Origin: Streptomyces olindensis
GTDB taxonomy: Bacteria > Actinomycetota > Actinomycetes > Streptomycetales > Streptomycetaceae
Direction: 5' to 3'
Assembly (NCBI GenBank): GCA_000696115.1
Contig: JJOH01000017.1
Span: forward strand, 134,775 to 198,774
DNA length: 64,000 bases
The number at the start of each line of letters is the position of its first letter. Within the stretch, counting starts at the first letter, position 1. Below, piece after piece: positions 25,505 to 34,053 of the stretch. A program made the position numbers and the translations under genes. The notes beneath the pieces are model-generated. The model saw nothing but the letters and a program-made list of their open reading frames with translations. It was not told the origin of the DNA and did not search any database.

Positions 25505-26590
25505 TCAGGTACGGCGCAGCCGAGCCGCGCCCTTCAGGGTCCGCGCGGCCAGCGCCGCGAGCCGCGGCCGGCGGCGGACGAAACGGTGCGCGCGGCGCGC
25601 CGGCTCACGGCTCAGCCAGTGCAGCGCCGCGCCCGCCCCCGGTCGCGTCGCCGCGCCCTCGTACACGGGCCGTTCACCCGTCTTCAGCGCGTCCTTGTAC
25701 TCGGCCGCGCCCCGCCCCAGATCGAGCAGGCCGATGCCCTCGGCGGCGGCCGCCTCGGCCATGCGCAGGTGCAGCACCAGACCGGGCGAGAACTTCGCGA
25801 ACTCCGGGTCGTAGGCCGGGAACCAGCAGGCCAGCACCGACGCCGAGCGCAGCCCGAAGTGCGCGGCGACGGGCCGCTCACCGGCGTACAGCACGGACAG
25901 CGTGCCGCCGCACTCCGGCGCCCGGGTGCGGGCCAGCTGCCCGACGAGCCGGGTGATCCACTCCTGGGCGAACCGGTCGCGGCGGCCCGTCCTGCGGTAC
26001 TGCGCGGACTTCCACTCCATGAGCGTGCGCAGCGCGGCGGGGTCCCGCTCGTCGAACACGAACCGCACATCGCCGACCTGCCGGCCCAGCCTGCGCTCCT
26101 TGGCCAGGGTGGTCTTCAGGAACTTCGGCGACTGGGCACGCAGCGCCGACTCGTACGTCTCGTAGCCCTTCTCCACGTCGACCACGTAGGTGGCGTGCTC
26201 CTCCGCCGCGTACCGGACGAACAGCCGCTGCTCGGCCTCCAGGTTGTCGAAGGCGAAGCTCGACAGCGCGCAGGCCCGCAGCAGTTCACCGGTCTCCAGG
26301 GCCAGCCCCGGCCGCAGGATCGCCCCCTGGACGTCCGAGACGCCGAGTCCGATCGCCCTGCCCTGCCCCAACGGCCCGCGCTCGTACGGCAGGAACCCGG
26401 CAGGCTCCCGCCCCTCGTACACGACCGCGACCCGGGCCTGCGGCCTCACCCGGCCGACGGCGGCGGTGAACTCCGGTTCCATGAAAGGGTTGCGCGGCGC
26501 CTCCGAGGCGGCGCGCAGCGCGCGCCAGCACTCCCTCTCCCCCTCGCCGAGTTCCCCGGGCCCCGCCACGCGAATGCGCCCACTGCTCAA
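25505..26590 (-). CDS. FemAB/GNAT-like acyltransferase (Acetyltransf_6 type)
   Basis: Protein of 361 aa with the double-GNAT plan of FemAB-related proteins: a first domain with EPRNPFMEPEFTAAVGR-like sequence and PAGFLPYERGPLGQGRAIG, and a second near residue 255 with LSVLYAGERPVAAHFGLRS, AYDPEFAKFSPG and GIGLLDLGRGAAEYKD. Such proteins in exopolysaccharide loci are thought to acylate a sugar or lipid-linked intermediate. The start is uncertain: TTG 26590 follows GGGGGGTCAGG and begins the conserved part; a further-upstream TTG at 26680 is possible. It is transcribed with the glycosyltransferase, 22 nt apart. Confidence 0.78.
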   Translation of the reverse strand: MSSGRIRVAGPGELGEGERECWRALRAASEAPRNPFMEPEFTAAVGRVRPQARVAVVYEGREPAGFLPYERGPLGQGRAIGLGVSDVQGAILRPGLALETGELLRACALSSFAFDNLEAEQRLFVRYAAEEHATYVVDVEKGYETYESALRAQSPKFLKTTLAKERRLGRQVGDVRFVFDERDPAALRTLMEWKSAQYRRTGRRDRFAQEWITRLVGQLARTRAPECGGTLSVLYAGERPVAAHFGLRSASVLACWFPAYDPEFAKFSPGLVLHLRMAEAAAAEGIGLLDLGRGAAEYKDALKTGERPVYEGAATRPGAGAALHWLSREPARRAHRFVRRRPRLAALAARTLKGAARLRRT

Positions 26591-26761
26591 CCTGACCCCC
26601 CGATCAAGTCCCCCCTGGACACTTGGAAGGTACCGCCCGAGACGGCCCCGACGGTAGGTAGCGGACCATGTTGTTGCCAACTGGTGCAGACGCCTTCAAC
26701 CGGGCAATCGGCGTGCGCCGCGCGATGAAACGAAGGGGCGGGCTGTCCGTATTCTCTGATC

Positions 26762-27610
26762 ATGGCCGCACCCATCTCATATTCACTCATCGCCACCGAC
26801 CTGGACGGAACGCTGCTGCGCGGCGACGACACCCTCTCCGACCGGTCTCTCGCCGCGCTCGCGCGGGTGGCGGACGCCGGTGCCCAGCACCTCGTGGTGA
26901 CGGGCCGGCCGGCACCGAGAGTGCAGCCGCTCCTGGACGACCTCCGCTGCACGGGGCTCGCGGTGTGCGGGCAGGGCGCGCAGGTGTACGACGCCGGCGC
27001 GGACCGGCTGCTGTGGTCCATCACCCTGGACCGGGAACTGGCGGAGACCGCCCTCGGCAAGATCGAGGCCGAGGTGGGGCAGGTGTACGCGGCGGTCGAC
27101 CAGGACGGGGTCGACGGGCTCACGCTGATCGAGCCGGGCTACCTCATGCCGCACCCGACCCTGCCCGCGGTACGGGTCGACCGGCGCGACGAGCTGTGGG
27201 GCGAGCCCATCAGCAAGGTGCTGCTGCGCCACCCCTACCTGACGGACGACGAGTTGGCGGCGACGGCCCGCTCGGTGGTCGGCTCACTGGCGACGGTGAC
27301 GATGTCGGGGCCGGGCACGGTCGAGCTCCAGCCGTGCGGGGTCACCAAGGCGACGGGCCTGGCGCTGGCCGCCGAGCACCTGGGGCTGCGGCCGGCGGAC
27401 ACCATCGCCTTCGGCGACATGCCCAACGACATCCCGATGTTCGACTGGGCCGCCCACGGCGTCGCGATGGCCAACGCCCATCCCGAACTGAAGGCCGTCG
27501 CCGACGAGGTCACGCTGTCGAACGAGGACGACGGCATCGCCGTCGTCCTCGAGCGACTGCTGGGCGGGGCGGTTCAGTACGGGCCGAAGACGTTGTCGAT
27601 CGAGCCGTAG
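26762..27610 (+). CDS. HAD-superfamily Cof-type phosphatase
   Basis: Protein of 282 aa of HAD subfamily IIB. Motif I is IATDLDGTLLRGDD near residue 11 (nucleophile Asp), motif II VVTGRP, motif III CGVTKATGLAL (Lys), and motif IV FGDMPNDIPMFDWA, the typical Cof signature. It probably dephosphorylates sugar phosphates or pyridoxal phosphate; the substrate is not predictable. Its 3' end overlaps the convergent LysM gene by 37 nt, so both C-termini are encoded on opposite strands. Confidence 0.88.
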   Translation: MAAPISYSLIATDLDGTLLRGDDTLSDRSLAALARVADAGAQHLVVTGRPAPRVQPLLDDLRCTGLAVCGQGAQVYDAGADRLLWSITLDRELAETALGKIEAEVGQVYAAVDQDGVDGLTLIEPGYLMPHPTLPAVRVDRRDELWGEPISKVLLRHPYLTDDELAATARSVVGSLATVTMSGPGTVELQPCGVTKATGLALAAEHLGLRPADTIAFGDMPNDIPMFDWAAHGVAMANAHPELKAVADEVTLSNEDDGIAVVLERLLGGAVQYGPKTLSIEP

Positions 27611-28338
27611 CGGTCGGCCGCGTAGTTGCAGGCCGCCGTGATGTTGGCGACGGGGTCGTACGGGTCGTAGGGGGTGCCGGGCACGTGGTAGGCGGCGAAG
27701 GTCGGGTCGATGACCTGGAGCAGGCCCTTGGAGGGCGTGCCCTTGGCGGCGTTGGAGTCCCAGTTGTTGATCGCCTGGGGGTTGCCGGACGACTCGCGCA
27801 TGATGTTGCGGTAGATGCCGTCGTACGACCCAGGGATGCCCTTCTGGGCCATGATGTCCAGCGCCTCGCGGATCCAGCCGTCGAGGTTGTTCGCGTAGGT
27901 CTTCGCGGCGGCCGGGGTGGCCTTGGCGACGCCACCGGCCGGCTTGGCCGGGGCGGACGACTGCGTCGCCTTCTTCTTGGCGGCCGCCTTCGTCGTCGCC
28001 ACCTTCAGCTTCAGGCCCGGGTGGATCAGCCGCGGGTCGTCGCCGACGACGGCGCGGTTGTCCTTGTAGAGCTGCTTCCAGCCGCCCGATACGTCGTACT
28101 TGTCCGCGATGCGGTAGAGCGTGTCGCCCTTGGTCACGGTGTACGTGAGGGACTTGGCGGGCTGGGCCGCCTGGGGTGCGGTCTGGGCGGCGGGGGCGCT
28201 CTGGGCCGGCTGGGCGGCGCCGGCCTGCGTCGCGCCGAGCAGCGGGAGGGTCAGGGCCGCTCCACCGGTGCCGACGGCGACGACACCTCGGGTGAGCGGG
28301 CTGGTTCTGGGCCGACGGTGCTTACCTCGTCCGGGCAT
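27574..28338 (-). CDS. Secreted LysM/lytic-transglycosylase-like cell-wall hydrolase
   Basis: Protein of 254 aa. Residues 1-42 form a signal peptide (basic start, hydrophobic core, cut near AGAAQ). A LysM domain follows (YTVTKGDTLYRIADKYDVSG near residue 65, ending LIHPGLKLKV), then an Ala/Lys/Pro linker and a C-terminal transglycosylase-like domain with IMRESSGNPQAINNWD (catalytic Glu) and KGLLQVIDPTFAAY. It should bind and cleave peptidoglycan. A c-di-AMP riboswitch of the ydaO class lies just upstream on the same strand, matching how resuscitation and wall hydrolases are regulated in Streptomyces. Confidence 0.88.
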   Translation of the reverse strand: MPGRGKHRRPRTSPLTRGVVAVGTGGAALTLPLLGATQAGAAQPAQSAPAAQTAPQAAQPAKSLTYTVTKGDTLYRIADKYDVSGGWKQLYKDNRAVVGDDPRLIHPGLKLKVATTKAAAKKKATQSSAPAKPAGGVAKATPAAAKTYANNLDGWIREALDIMAQKGIPGSYDGIYRNIMRESSGNPQAINNWDSNAAKGTPSKGLLQVIDPTFAAYHVPGTPYDPYDPVANITAACNYAADRYGSIDNVFGPY

Positions 28339-28351
28339 GGCGATGTTCCTC

Positions 28352-28500
28352 TCCGGCGCCTGCGAGGTGAGCTGTCGGGTTCGGGCCGGGAGGTGCCCGG
28401 CCGCGCACGGCGCTGTGCTGCCGTGCGCGGCTTCACCCCGAGCCGTTCCACGTCGTGGACCGGCGACTTACCTGGGTCCCCCGCTCCTGCCCTGCGTGAG
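28352..28500 (-). promoter_or_regulatory. ydaO-yuaA class c-di-AMP riboswitch upstream of the LysM hydrolase gene
   Basis: On the minus strand the leader contains the conserved blocks in order: GCGGGGGACCCAGGTAAG (near 28487), CTCGGGGTGAAGCCG (near 28443), a variable GC-rich stem (CCGCGCACGGC pairing with GCCGTGCGCGG), CCCGGCCCGAACC, and the highly conserved 3' block GACAGCTCACCTCGCAGG (28376-28359). It ends about 15 nt before the LysM-gene ATG, with GGAGAGGA as the ribosome binding site. In this class c-di-AMP binding lowers expression of cell-wall hydrolases. Confidence 0.88.
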
Positions 28501-29023
28501 TGAGTCGGTGTGTGTGGGGAGTCCGGGCGGCGGCAGGATTCGGCGTCCGCCGGACAGGCCCGGAACGTATGCGAGAGCACATGTCGGGAACAAGCACCGG
28601 AGTCACACATTGCGCCGATCGACCTTGGTCAGGGGTGTTTGGACCCCTTGATCCTTTGCTGGAGCCAAGCCTCAACTGGCGTGTGGCGGAAGGAGGTACG
28701 AGCAGGTGCCGGGAGACGGCCGTCGACGGGGTGAAGTGACTCAACTCACTGATCACGAGCCGGAGCACAATGTCCCGCAAGGGGAATTTGCTTCATCAAT
28801 ACGGCAAATCGCGCATAGACCGCAACTTCCCGGAAAGTCGATAAATGTCTGCTCTTATGAGCTGATCGAAAACATAGAGGTCGTGATCGGATACCGCCCG
28901 GCCTGTAACCATGGGCGCTGGCGGTGATCGAAACGTGACCGGATACGCTGACTCGAGTGATGGCAGCGACCTATCGACAATCCGTGTGATCACCGGCAGA
29001 CACCAGCAGACAGGAGACCCCTC
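28501..29023. other. Divergent intergenic region between the LysM gene and polyprenyl synthase
   Basis: About 520 nt, clearly less GC-rich than the rest of the window between 28740 and 28990. It must hold the riboswitch promoter (leftward) and the polyprenyl-synthase promoter (rightward). A possible 73-codon frame at 28706-28927 is listed separately. Apart from AGGAG before the GTG at 29024, I could not assign promoter hexamers with confidence. Confidence 0.55.
28706..28927 (+). CDS. Possible small hypothetical protein (73 aa)
   Basis: A GTG frame of 73 codons is preceded at ideal spacing by a near-perfect Shine-Dalgarno, AAGGAGGT at 28690-28697. The protein (ending GYRPACNHGRWR) has no family I recognise. 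Its third-position GC is much lower than that of neighbours, so it is either foreign, a short regulatory frame or not coding. The strong ribosome binding site is the only positive evidence. Confidence 0.3.
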   Translation: MPGDGRRRGEVTQLTDHEPEHNVPQGEFASSIRQIAHRPQLPGKSINVCSYELIENIEVVIGYRPACNHGRWR

Positions 29024-30034
29024 GTGACCGACGTCGGGCCGTTCGGGCTGAGCGTGCGGGACCAGGCTCTGGAAGCCGATGTCCAGGCCGGGTTGGCGGC
29101 TGTCGAGGAAGGCTTGCTCGAGGCCACCAAGAGTGAGGTGCCCTTCATCACGGAGGCCGCCCAGCACCTGGTGCGGGCCGGCGGCAAGCGGTTCCGGCCG
29201 CTGCTCGTGATGCTCTCCGCCCAGTTCGGTGACCGGTACGCACCCGGGATCGTGCCCTCGGCCGTCGTCGTGGAGCTGACCCACCTCGCCACGCTGTACC
29301 ACGACGACGTGATGGACGAGGCCGCCGTGCGCCGCGGCGTCGCGAGCGCGAACGCCCGCTGGGGCAACTCCGTCGCGGTCCTCACCGGCGACTTCCTCTT
29401 CGCCCGTGCCTCGCACATCCTGGCCGACCTCGGGCCCGAGGCCGTGCGGGTGCAGGCCGAGGCGTTCGAGCGGCTGGTGACCGGGCAGATCCTGGAGACG
29501 GCCGGTCCGCAGGACGGCCGGGACCCGGTCGAGCACTACCTGGACGTGCTGGGGGGCAAGACGGGCTCGCTGGTGGCGGTCTCCTGCCGGTTCGGCGCGA
29601 TGATGTCCGGCGCCGACGAGACGGTGGTGGACGTCCTGACCCAGTACGGCGAGCGGCTCGGCGTCGCCTTCCAGCTCGCGGACGACGTCCTGGACATCGC
29701 CTCCGACTCCCACGAGTCCGGCAAGACGCCCGGCACCGACCTGCGCGAGGGCATCCCCACGCTCCCGGTGCTGCGGCTGCGCGAGCGGGCGGCCCGGCTC
29801 GGGCTCGCCGACGACATCGCCCTGTGCGAGCTGCTGGACTCCGACCTCACCGACGACGCCCGGCACGCCGAGGCCCTGCGCCTGCTGCGCGCCCACCCGG
29901 CGCTGGAGCAGGCCCGCCGGGACACCGTCCGCTACGCCGAGGACGCCCGCTCGGCGCTGGCCCCGCTGCCCGAATGCGCCGCGAAGACGGCACTCGTGGA
30001 GCTGTGCGACGCGGTGGTGCACCGGGCCGGCTAG
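29024..30034 (+). CDS. Long-chain polyprenyl diphosphate synthase (trans-isoprenyl synthase)
   Basis: Protein of 336 aa that elongates isoprenyl diphosphates by adding isopentenyl units. Both Asp-rich motifs are present: LYHDDVMDEA near residue 92 (first DDxxD) and FQLADDVLDIASD near 217 (second). GGKRFRPLL gives the diphosphate-binding region. The bulk of its sequence fits the octaprenyl/heptaprenyl class that makes the menaquinone side chain, though chain length cannot be fixed by eye. GTG 29024 follows CAGGAG. It lies between two complex I loci, whose electron acceptor is menaquinone. Confidence 0.88.
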   Translation: MTDVGPFGLSVRDQALEADVQAGLAAVEEGLLEATKSEVPFITEAAQHLVRAGGKRFRPLLVMLSAQFGDRYAPGIVPSAVVVELTHLATLYHDDVMDEAAVRRGVASANARWGNSVAVLTGDFLFARASHILADLGPEAVRVQAEAFERLVTGQILETAGPQDGRDPVEHYLDVLGGKTGSLVAVSCRFGAMMSGADETVVDVLTQYGERLGVAFQLADDVLDIASDSHESGKTPGTDLREGIPTLPVLRLRERAARLGLADDIALCELLDSDLTDDARHAEALRLLRAHPALEQARRDTVRYAEDARSALAPLPECAAKTALVELCDAVVHRAG

Positions 30035-30265
30035 CCCGGGGCTCCCGCACGACCCCTACGGGTCGGGGGAGAAGCCGCCCCCTCGTGTCATACCGCAGCA
30101 GTACGTGGAGTTGAGCCCGGGGTCTGACGTATCTCCCTGGCCGATTTGGTCAGATGGAAACCACGGAAAACACCACTCCTCACCTGTTCGGGTGAGAATG
30201 GCGGCTCAGGGACGAGTGCGTGGACGACACGGACAGCCGCCGCCGACCACGGAGGTAGGGCACAC

Positions 30266-31534
30266 ATGGCACCGTACGCATCCGACGACAACACGACCGC
30301 CGGGGAGGTCGACGAGCAGCGCTCCGGGCGGCGCAAAGCCGCTCGGTACGTCGTCCCGGTCACGGTGATGGGGGTGGCCGCCGCGACGATCGGCCTGGTC
30401 CCCGCGCTCGCCGACTCCGGCGACCCCGACCTCCCGAAGATCACCGCACAGCAGCTCATCGAGAAGATCGCCAAGTCGGACGTCGAGCAGCTCTCCGGCA
30501 CGGTCAAGATCAGCACGGACCTCGGCCTGCCGAACCTCGGCGGCCTGGAGTCCAGCCTGATGTCCGGCGCCGCCGGCGGAGGCGAGGACGGTTCCTCCGC
30601 CGACCCGACGGCCAAGCTCACCGAACTGGCCTCCGGCACGCACACGCTGCGCGTCGCCGCCGACGGCCCCGAGAAGCAGAAGCTGTCGCTGCTGGAGAAC
30701 GCCGCGGAGTACAGCCTCATCCACAACGGCAAGGACGTCTGGGGCTACGACAGCAAGTCCAACGAGGTCTACCACGGCACCGTCTCGCAGAGCGCGAAGG
30801 ACGACCGGGCGCAGCAGCCGCCGGCCCTGCCGAAGGACTTCGCCGAGGAGGCCCTGAAGGCCGCCGACGACACGACCTCCGTGACCGTGGACGGTACCGC
30901 CCAGGTCGCCGGCCGGGACGCCTACAAGCTGCTCATCAAGCCCAAGCAGTCCGGCTCGACGGTCGGCGCGATCACCGTGGCCGTGGACTCCGAGACCGGC
31001 CTGCCGCTGAAGTTCACGCTGACCCCGGCGGGCGGCGGCTCCGCCGTCGTCGACGCGGGCTTCACACAGGTCAGCTTCGCCGAGCCGGCCGCGTCGACCT
31101 TCGACTTCACGCCGCCCAAGGGCGCGAAGGTCACCGAGGAGAAGGACGCCGGCGAGAACTCCGGCAAGGACGCCGGCAAGGGCTTCGGCGAAGGCCTCGG
31201 GATGGACTTCGGCAAGGGCGAGGCACGCGAGCACGCCCCGAAGTCCAAGGAGGCCCCCGGCAAGGGCCCCGAGGGCATGAAGACCATCGGTGAGGGCTGG
31301 AACTCCATAGCCGTCTTCGACACCGGCGGCCAGGGCATGCCGTCCGGCGAGAGTGCCGGCGGCGACCTCGGCGGTTTCGTGGACTCGCTCGGCGACAAGG
31401 TCACCGGAAAGTTCGGCTCGGGCACGGTCTTCTCCACCCGCCTGGTCAACGCCCTGATGACGGACGACGGCAAGGTCTACGTCGGCATGGTCACCAAGGA
31501 CGCGCTCGTGAAGGCGGCCGACGCCGCGAAGTAG
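30266..31534 (+). CDS. LolA-like / DUF2092 exported protein
   Basis: Protein of 422 aa. A hydrophilic 28-residue N-terminus is followed by a hydrophobic segment (VVPVTVMGVAAATIGLVPAL) that acts as a signal or anchor, so the rest is extracytoplasmic. The domain shows the LolA-type beta fold (VEQLSGTVKISTDLGLP, then YSLIHNGKDVWGYDSKSN and LPLKFTLTP). A Gly/Lys/Glu-rich low-complexity stretch lies near residues 290-335. ATG 30266 follows GGAGGT. It is 45 nt before an ABC exporter pair. A role in lipoprotein or envelope stress handling is inferred only. Confidence 0.75.
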   Translation: MAPYASDDNTTAGEVDEQRSGRRKAARYVVPVTVMGVAAATIGLVPALADSGDPDLPKITAQQLIEKIAKSDVEQLSGTVKISTDLGLPNLGGLESSLMSGAAGGGEDGSSADPTAKLTELASGTHTLRVAADGPEKQKLSLLENAAEYSLIHNGKDVWGYDSKSNEVYHGTVSQSAKDDRAQQPPALPKDFAEEALKAADDTTSVTVDGTAQVAGRDAYKLLIKPKQSGSTVGAITVAVDSETGLPLKFTLTPAGGGSAVVDAGFTQVSFAEPAASTFDFTPPKGAKVTEEKDAGENSGKDAGKGFGEGLGMDFGKGEAREHAPKSKEAPGKGPEGMKTIGEGWNSIAVFDTGGQGMPSGESAGGDLGGFVDSLGDKVTGKFGSGTVFSTRLVNALMTDDGKVYVGMVTKDALVKAADAAK

Positions 31535-31579
31535 TCCTGCCACGGGACGCAACGGGACGCAGAGAGAACGAGGAAGCCG

Positions 31580-32566
31580 ATGGGCGAACCGTCCGCCACG
31601 GAGCCGGAGCAGGGCGGCGCGGGTGCCGCGGCCGGGGAACCGGTCATCGCCACCCGCGGCCTCACCAAGCGCTACCGCGGCGGACAGCTCGCCGTCGACG
31701 GTCTGGACCTGACCGTCCCGGCGGGCAGCGTCTTCGGCTTCCTCGGCCCCAACGGCTCCGGCAAGACCACCACGATCCGCATGCTGATGGGCCTCATCGA
31801 GCCCACCTCCGGCACGGCGCGGGTCCTCGGGCAGCCCATGCCCAAGGCCACCCGCGCCGTGCTCCCGCACGTCGGCGCCCTCATCGAGGGCCCGGCCCTC
31901 TACGGCTTCCTCTCCGGCCGCGACAACCTGATCCGCTACGACTCGGCCGACCCCGCCGCCGATCCGCGCACCCGGCGGGCCCGGGTCGCCGCGGCCCTGG
32001 ACCGGGTGGGCCTGACGGCCGCCGCGGGCAAGAAGGCCAAGGCCTACTCGCTGGGCATGAAACAGCGCCTCGGTCTGGCGGCCGCGCTGCTCCGGCCGCG
32101 CCGGCTGCTCGTCCTCGACGAGCCGACCAACGGCCTCGACCCGCAGGGCATGCGCGAGATCCGCACGCTGGTACGGGAGCTGGCCTCGGACGGCACGACC
32201 GTCTTCCTCTCCTCCCACCTGCTCGACGAGATCGAGCAGGTCTGCACGCACGCGGCCGTGATGGCGCGGGGCCGGCTGATCACGCAGGGCCCGGTCGCCG
32301 AGCTGGCGGCCGGGGCGCGCGGCCGGCTCGTGGTGACCACGCCGGACCCGGCGGAGGCGGCCCGGGTGCTGAAGGAGCAGGGTGTCGCGGACCTCGCCGT
32401 CACCGACGACCGGGTGACCGGCGAGCCACCGGACCGCGACCTGGCCGAGGTGAACGCCGCGCTGGTCACCGCCGGGGTCCGGGTGCGCGGCTTCACGGTC
32501 GAACGGGCCTCGCTGGAGGACGCGTTCGTGGCGCTGACGGGGGAGGGGTTCGATGTCGCGGGCTGA
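31580..32566 (+). CDS. ABC transporter ATP-binding protein
   Basis: Protein of 328 aa energising an exporter. Walker A GPNGSGKTT near residue 55, signature YSLGMKQRLGLAAALLRPRR near 155 (the family LSGGQ is replaced by SLGMKQ, typical of the DRA/Ccm-type exporters), and Walker B LLVLDEPTNGLDP near 176. The C-terminal 90 residues form a small extra domain. It overlaps the permease gene by 14 nt and follows the LolA-like gene, so the three probably form one operon. Confidence 0.93.
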   Translation: MGEPSATEPEQGGAGAAAGEPVIATRGLTKRYRGGQLAVDGLDLTVPAGSVFGFLGPNGSGKTTTIRMLMGLIEPTSGTARVLGQPMPKATRAVLPHVGALIEGPALYGFLSGRDNLIRYDSADPAADPRTRRARVAAALDRVGLTAAAGKKAKAYSLGMKQRLGLAAALLRPRRLLVLDEPTNGLDPQGMREIRTLVRELASDGTTVFLSSHLLDEIEQVCTHAAVMARGRLITQGPVAELAAGARGRLVVTTPDPAEAARVLKEQGVADLAVTDDRVTGEPPDRDLAEVNAALVTAGVRVRGFTVERASLEDAFVALTGEGFDVAG

Positions 32567-33431
32567 CGTCGCGGAGCAGGTACGGCCGGTGAGCCCGCTG
32601 TGGACCTTCGGGCTGCTGCGCAACGAGCTCACCACCACGTTCCGGCGCTGGCGCACCCTCGCGCTGCTGGCCGTGCTGGCGGGCGTGCCGATCCTCGTCG
32701 GCATCGCCGTCAAGATCGAGACGGGCGACGGCTCCTCGCCCGGCGGCGGGGGCGGCGGGGGACCGGCGTTCATCTCGCAGATCACCAACAACGGCCTGTT
32801 CCTGGTCTTCACCGCCCTGGCCGCGACCCTGCCGTTCTTCCTGCCCATGGCGGTCGGTGTCGTCGCGGGCGACGCCATCGCCGGCGAGGCGAACGCCGGC
32901 ACGCTGCGCTATCTGCTGGTCGCCCCGGCCGGCCGCAGCCGCCTGCTGCTCACCAAGTACGTGACGGTCGTCCTGTTCTGCCTGGCCGCCACGCTCGTGG
33001 TCGCCGTCTCGGCCCTGACGGTCGGCGCGCTCCTCTTCCCCCTCGGCGACCTGACGACCATCTCCGGTACGCGGATCAGCTTCGCCGAGGGGCTGGGCAG
33101 AGCCCTGCTGATCGCCCTGGCCGTGGCCGCGTCACTGATCGGCGTCGCGGCGCTCGGTCTGTTCGTCTCGACGCTGACCAACAGCGGCATCGCGGCCATG
33201 GCGACGACGGTGGGCCTGCTGATCACGGTCCAGATCCTGGACCAGATCCCGCAACTGCACGCCCTCCAGCCGTACTTCTTCTCGCACTACTGGCTGTCCT
33301 TCGCCGATCTGATGCGCGAGCCGGTCTACTGGGACGAGCTCGCCAAGAACCTGGGACTGCAGGCCCTGTACGCGGCGGTGTTCGGCTCGGCGGCGTGGGC
33401 GCGCTTCACGGCGAAGGACATCACAGCCTAG
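32553..33431 (+). CDS. ABC-2 type transporter permease
   Basis: Protein of 292 aa with six hydrophobic helices and an outside Gly-rich loop (GGGGGGGPAF) near residue 68. The ABC-2 hallmark is FLPMAVGVVAGDAIAGEANA followed by GTLRYLLVAPAGRSRLLLTK. It is the membrane partner of the preceding ATPase. The substrate is unknown; families of this type move antibiotics, peptides or lipids outwards. Confidence 0.9.
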   Translation: MSRADVAEQVRPVSPLWTFGLLRNELTTTFRRWRTLALLAVLAGVPILVGIAVKIETGDGSSPGGGGGGGPAFISQITNNGLFLVFTALAATLPFFLPMAVGVVAGDAIAGEANAGTLRYLLVAPAGRSRLLLTKYVTVVLFCLAATLVVAVSALTVGALLFPLGDLTTISGTRISFAEGLGRALLIALAVAASLIGVAALGLFVSTLTNSGIAAMATTVGLLITVQILDQIPQLHALQPYFFSHYWLSFADLMREPVYWDELAKNLGLQALYAAVFGSAAWARFTAKDITA

Positions 33432-33434
33432 GGC

Positions 33435-34016
33435 TCACTCCTCGTACAGGAACCGGGCGAGCGGTGCCTCCTGGGCGAAGAACGTCTTCGCACGGGTCAG
33501 GGCCTCGGTGTCGTTCAGCACGTCGCCGGGCTTGCTGCCGTTGCCGAGCAGTACGCCGCCGAAGCGCATCCCCATGTACGCGGCCGAGTTGTTGAGCGTC
33601 CCGACCAGCGGGTCGGCGACCACCTGCTCCTGGTGCGCGAGGGCGGTGACGCCCCACAGGGTGCGCCCGGCCAGGGTCTCCTTGAAGTCGAGGCCGGGCG
33701 TGCGCAGCCAGCCCGACCAGTAGTCCAGGTAGCGCTTGGTGTGCGCGGAGACCGAGTACCAGTACAGGGGCGAGGCGATCACGATGTCCGTGGCCGCGAG
33801 CGTGGCGTCGAGCAGCAGGGCCACGTTGCCCTCGGTCGGCCGGACGTGGTCGCTGTCGTGGCGCAGGTCCTCGAAGTCCGGCACGGGATGCTCGGTGAGG
33901 TCGATCCACTGCTGTTCGACGTCCGGCGGCAGCTGCTCGGCGGCCCGGCGGGCCAGCAGCTCGGTGTTGCCGTCGGCGCGGGCGCTGCCCAGGACGAAGA
34001 GGAAGCGGCGGGTCAT
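33435..34016 (-). CDS. NAD(P)H-dependent FMN reductase (flavodoxin-like fold)
   Basis: Protein of 193 aa. The first beta-alpha turn VLGSARADGNTELLARRAAE binds the FMN phosphate, and SPLYWYSVSAHTKRYLDYW is the conserved flavin-stacking region of the NADPH-dependent FMN reductase family. Such enzymes reduce flavins, quinones or azo compounds. It is convergent with the ABC permease. The 5' region contains two direct repeats of GCGCATGCA that could be an operator. Confidence 0.87.
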   Translation of the reverse strand: MTRRFLFVLGSARADGNTELLARRAAEQLPPDVEQQWIDLTEHPVPDFEDLRHDSDHVRPTEGNVALLLDATLAATDIVIASPLYWYSVSAHTKRYLDYWSGWLRTPGLDFKETLAGRTLWGVTALAHQEQVVADPLVGTLNNSAAYMGMRFGGVLLGNGSKPGDVLNDTEALTRAKTFFAQEAPLARFLYEE

Positions 34017-34053
34017 GGGGTCCCCCTGAATGCTCGGCGTACGTCAATTACAG

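Noticed and set aside
26591..26761. Extension of the FemAB-like gene to the further TTG at 26680
   Set aside because: The added residues have no resemblance to the family and the Shine-Dalgarno is better before 26590.
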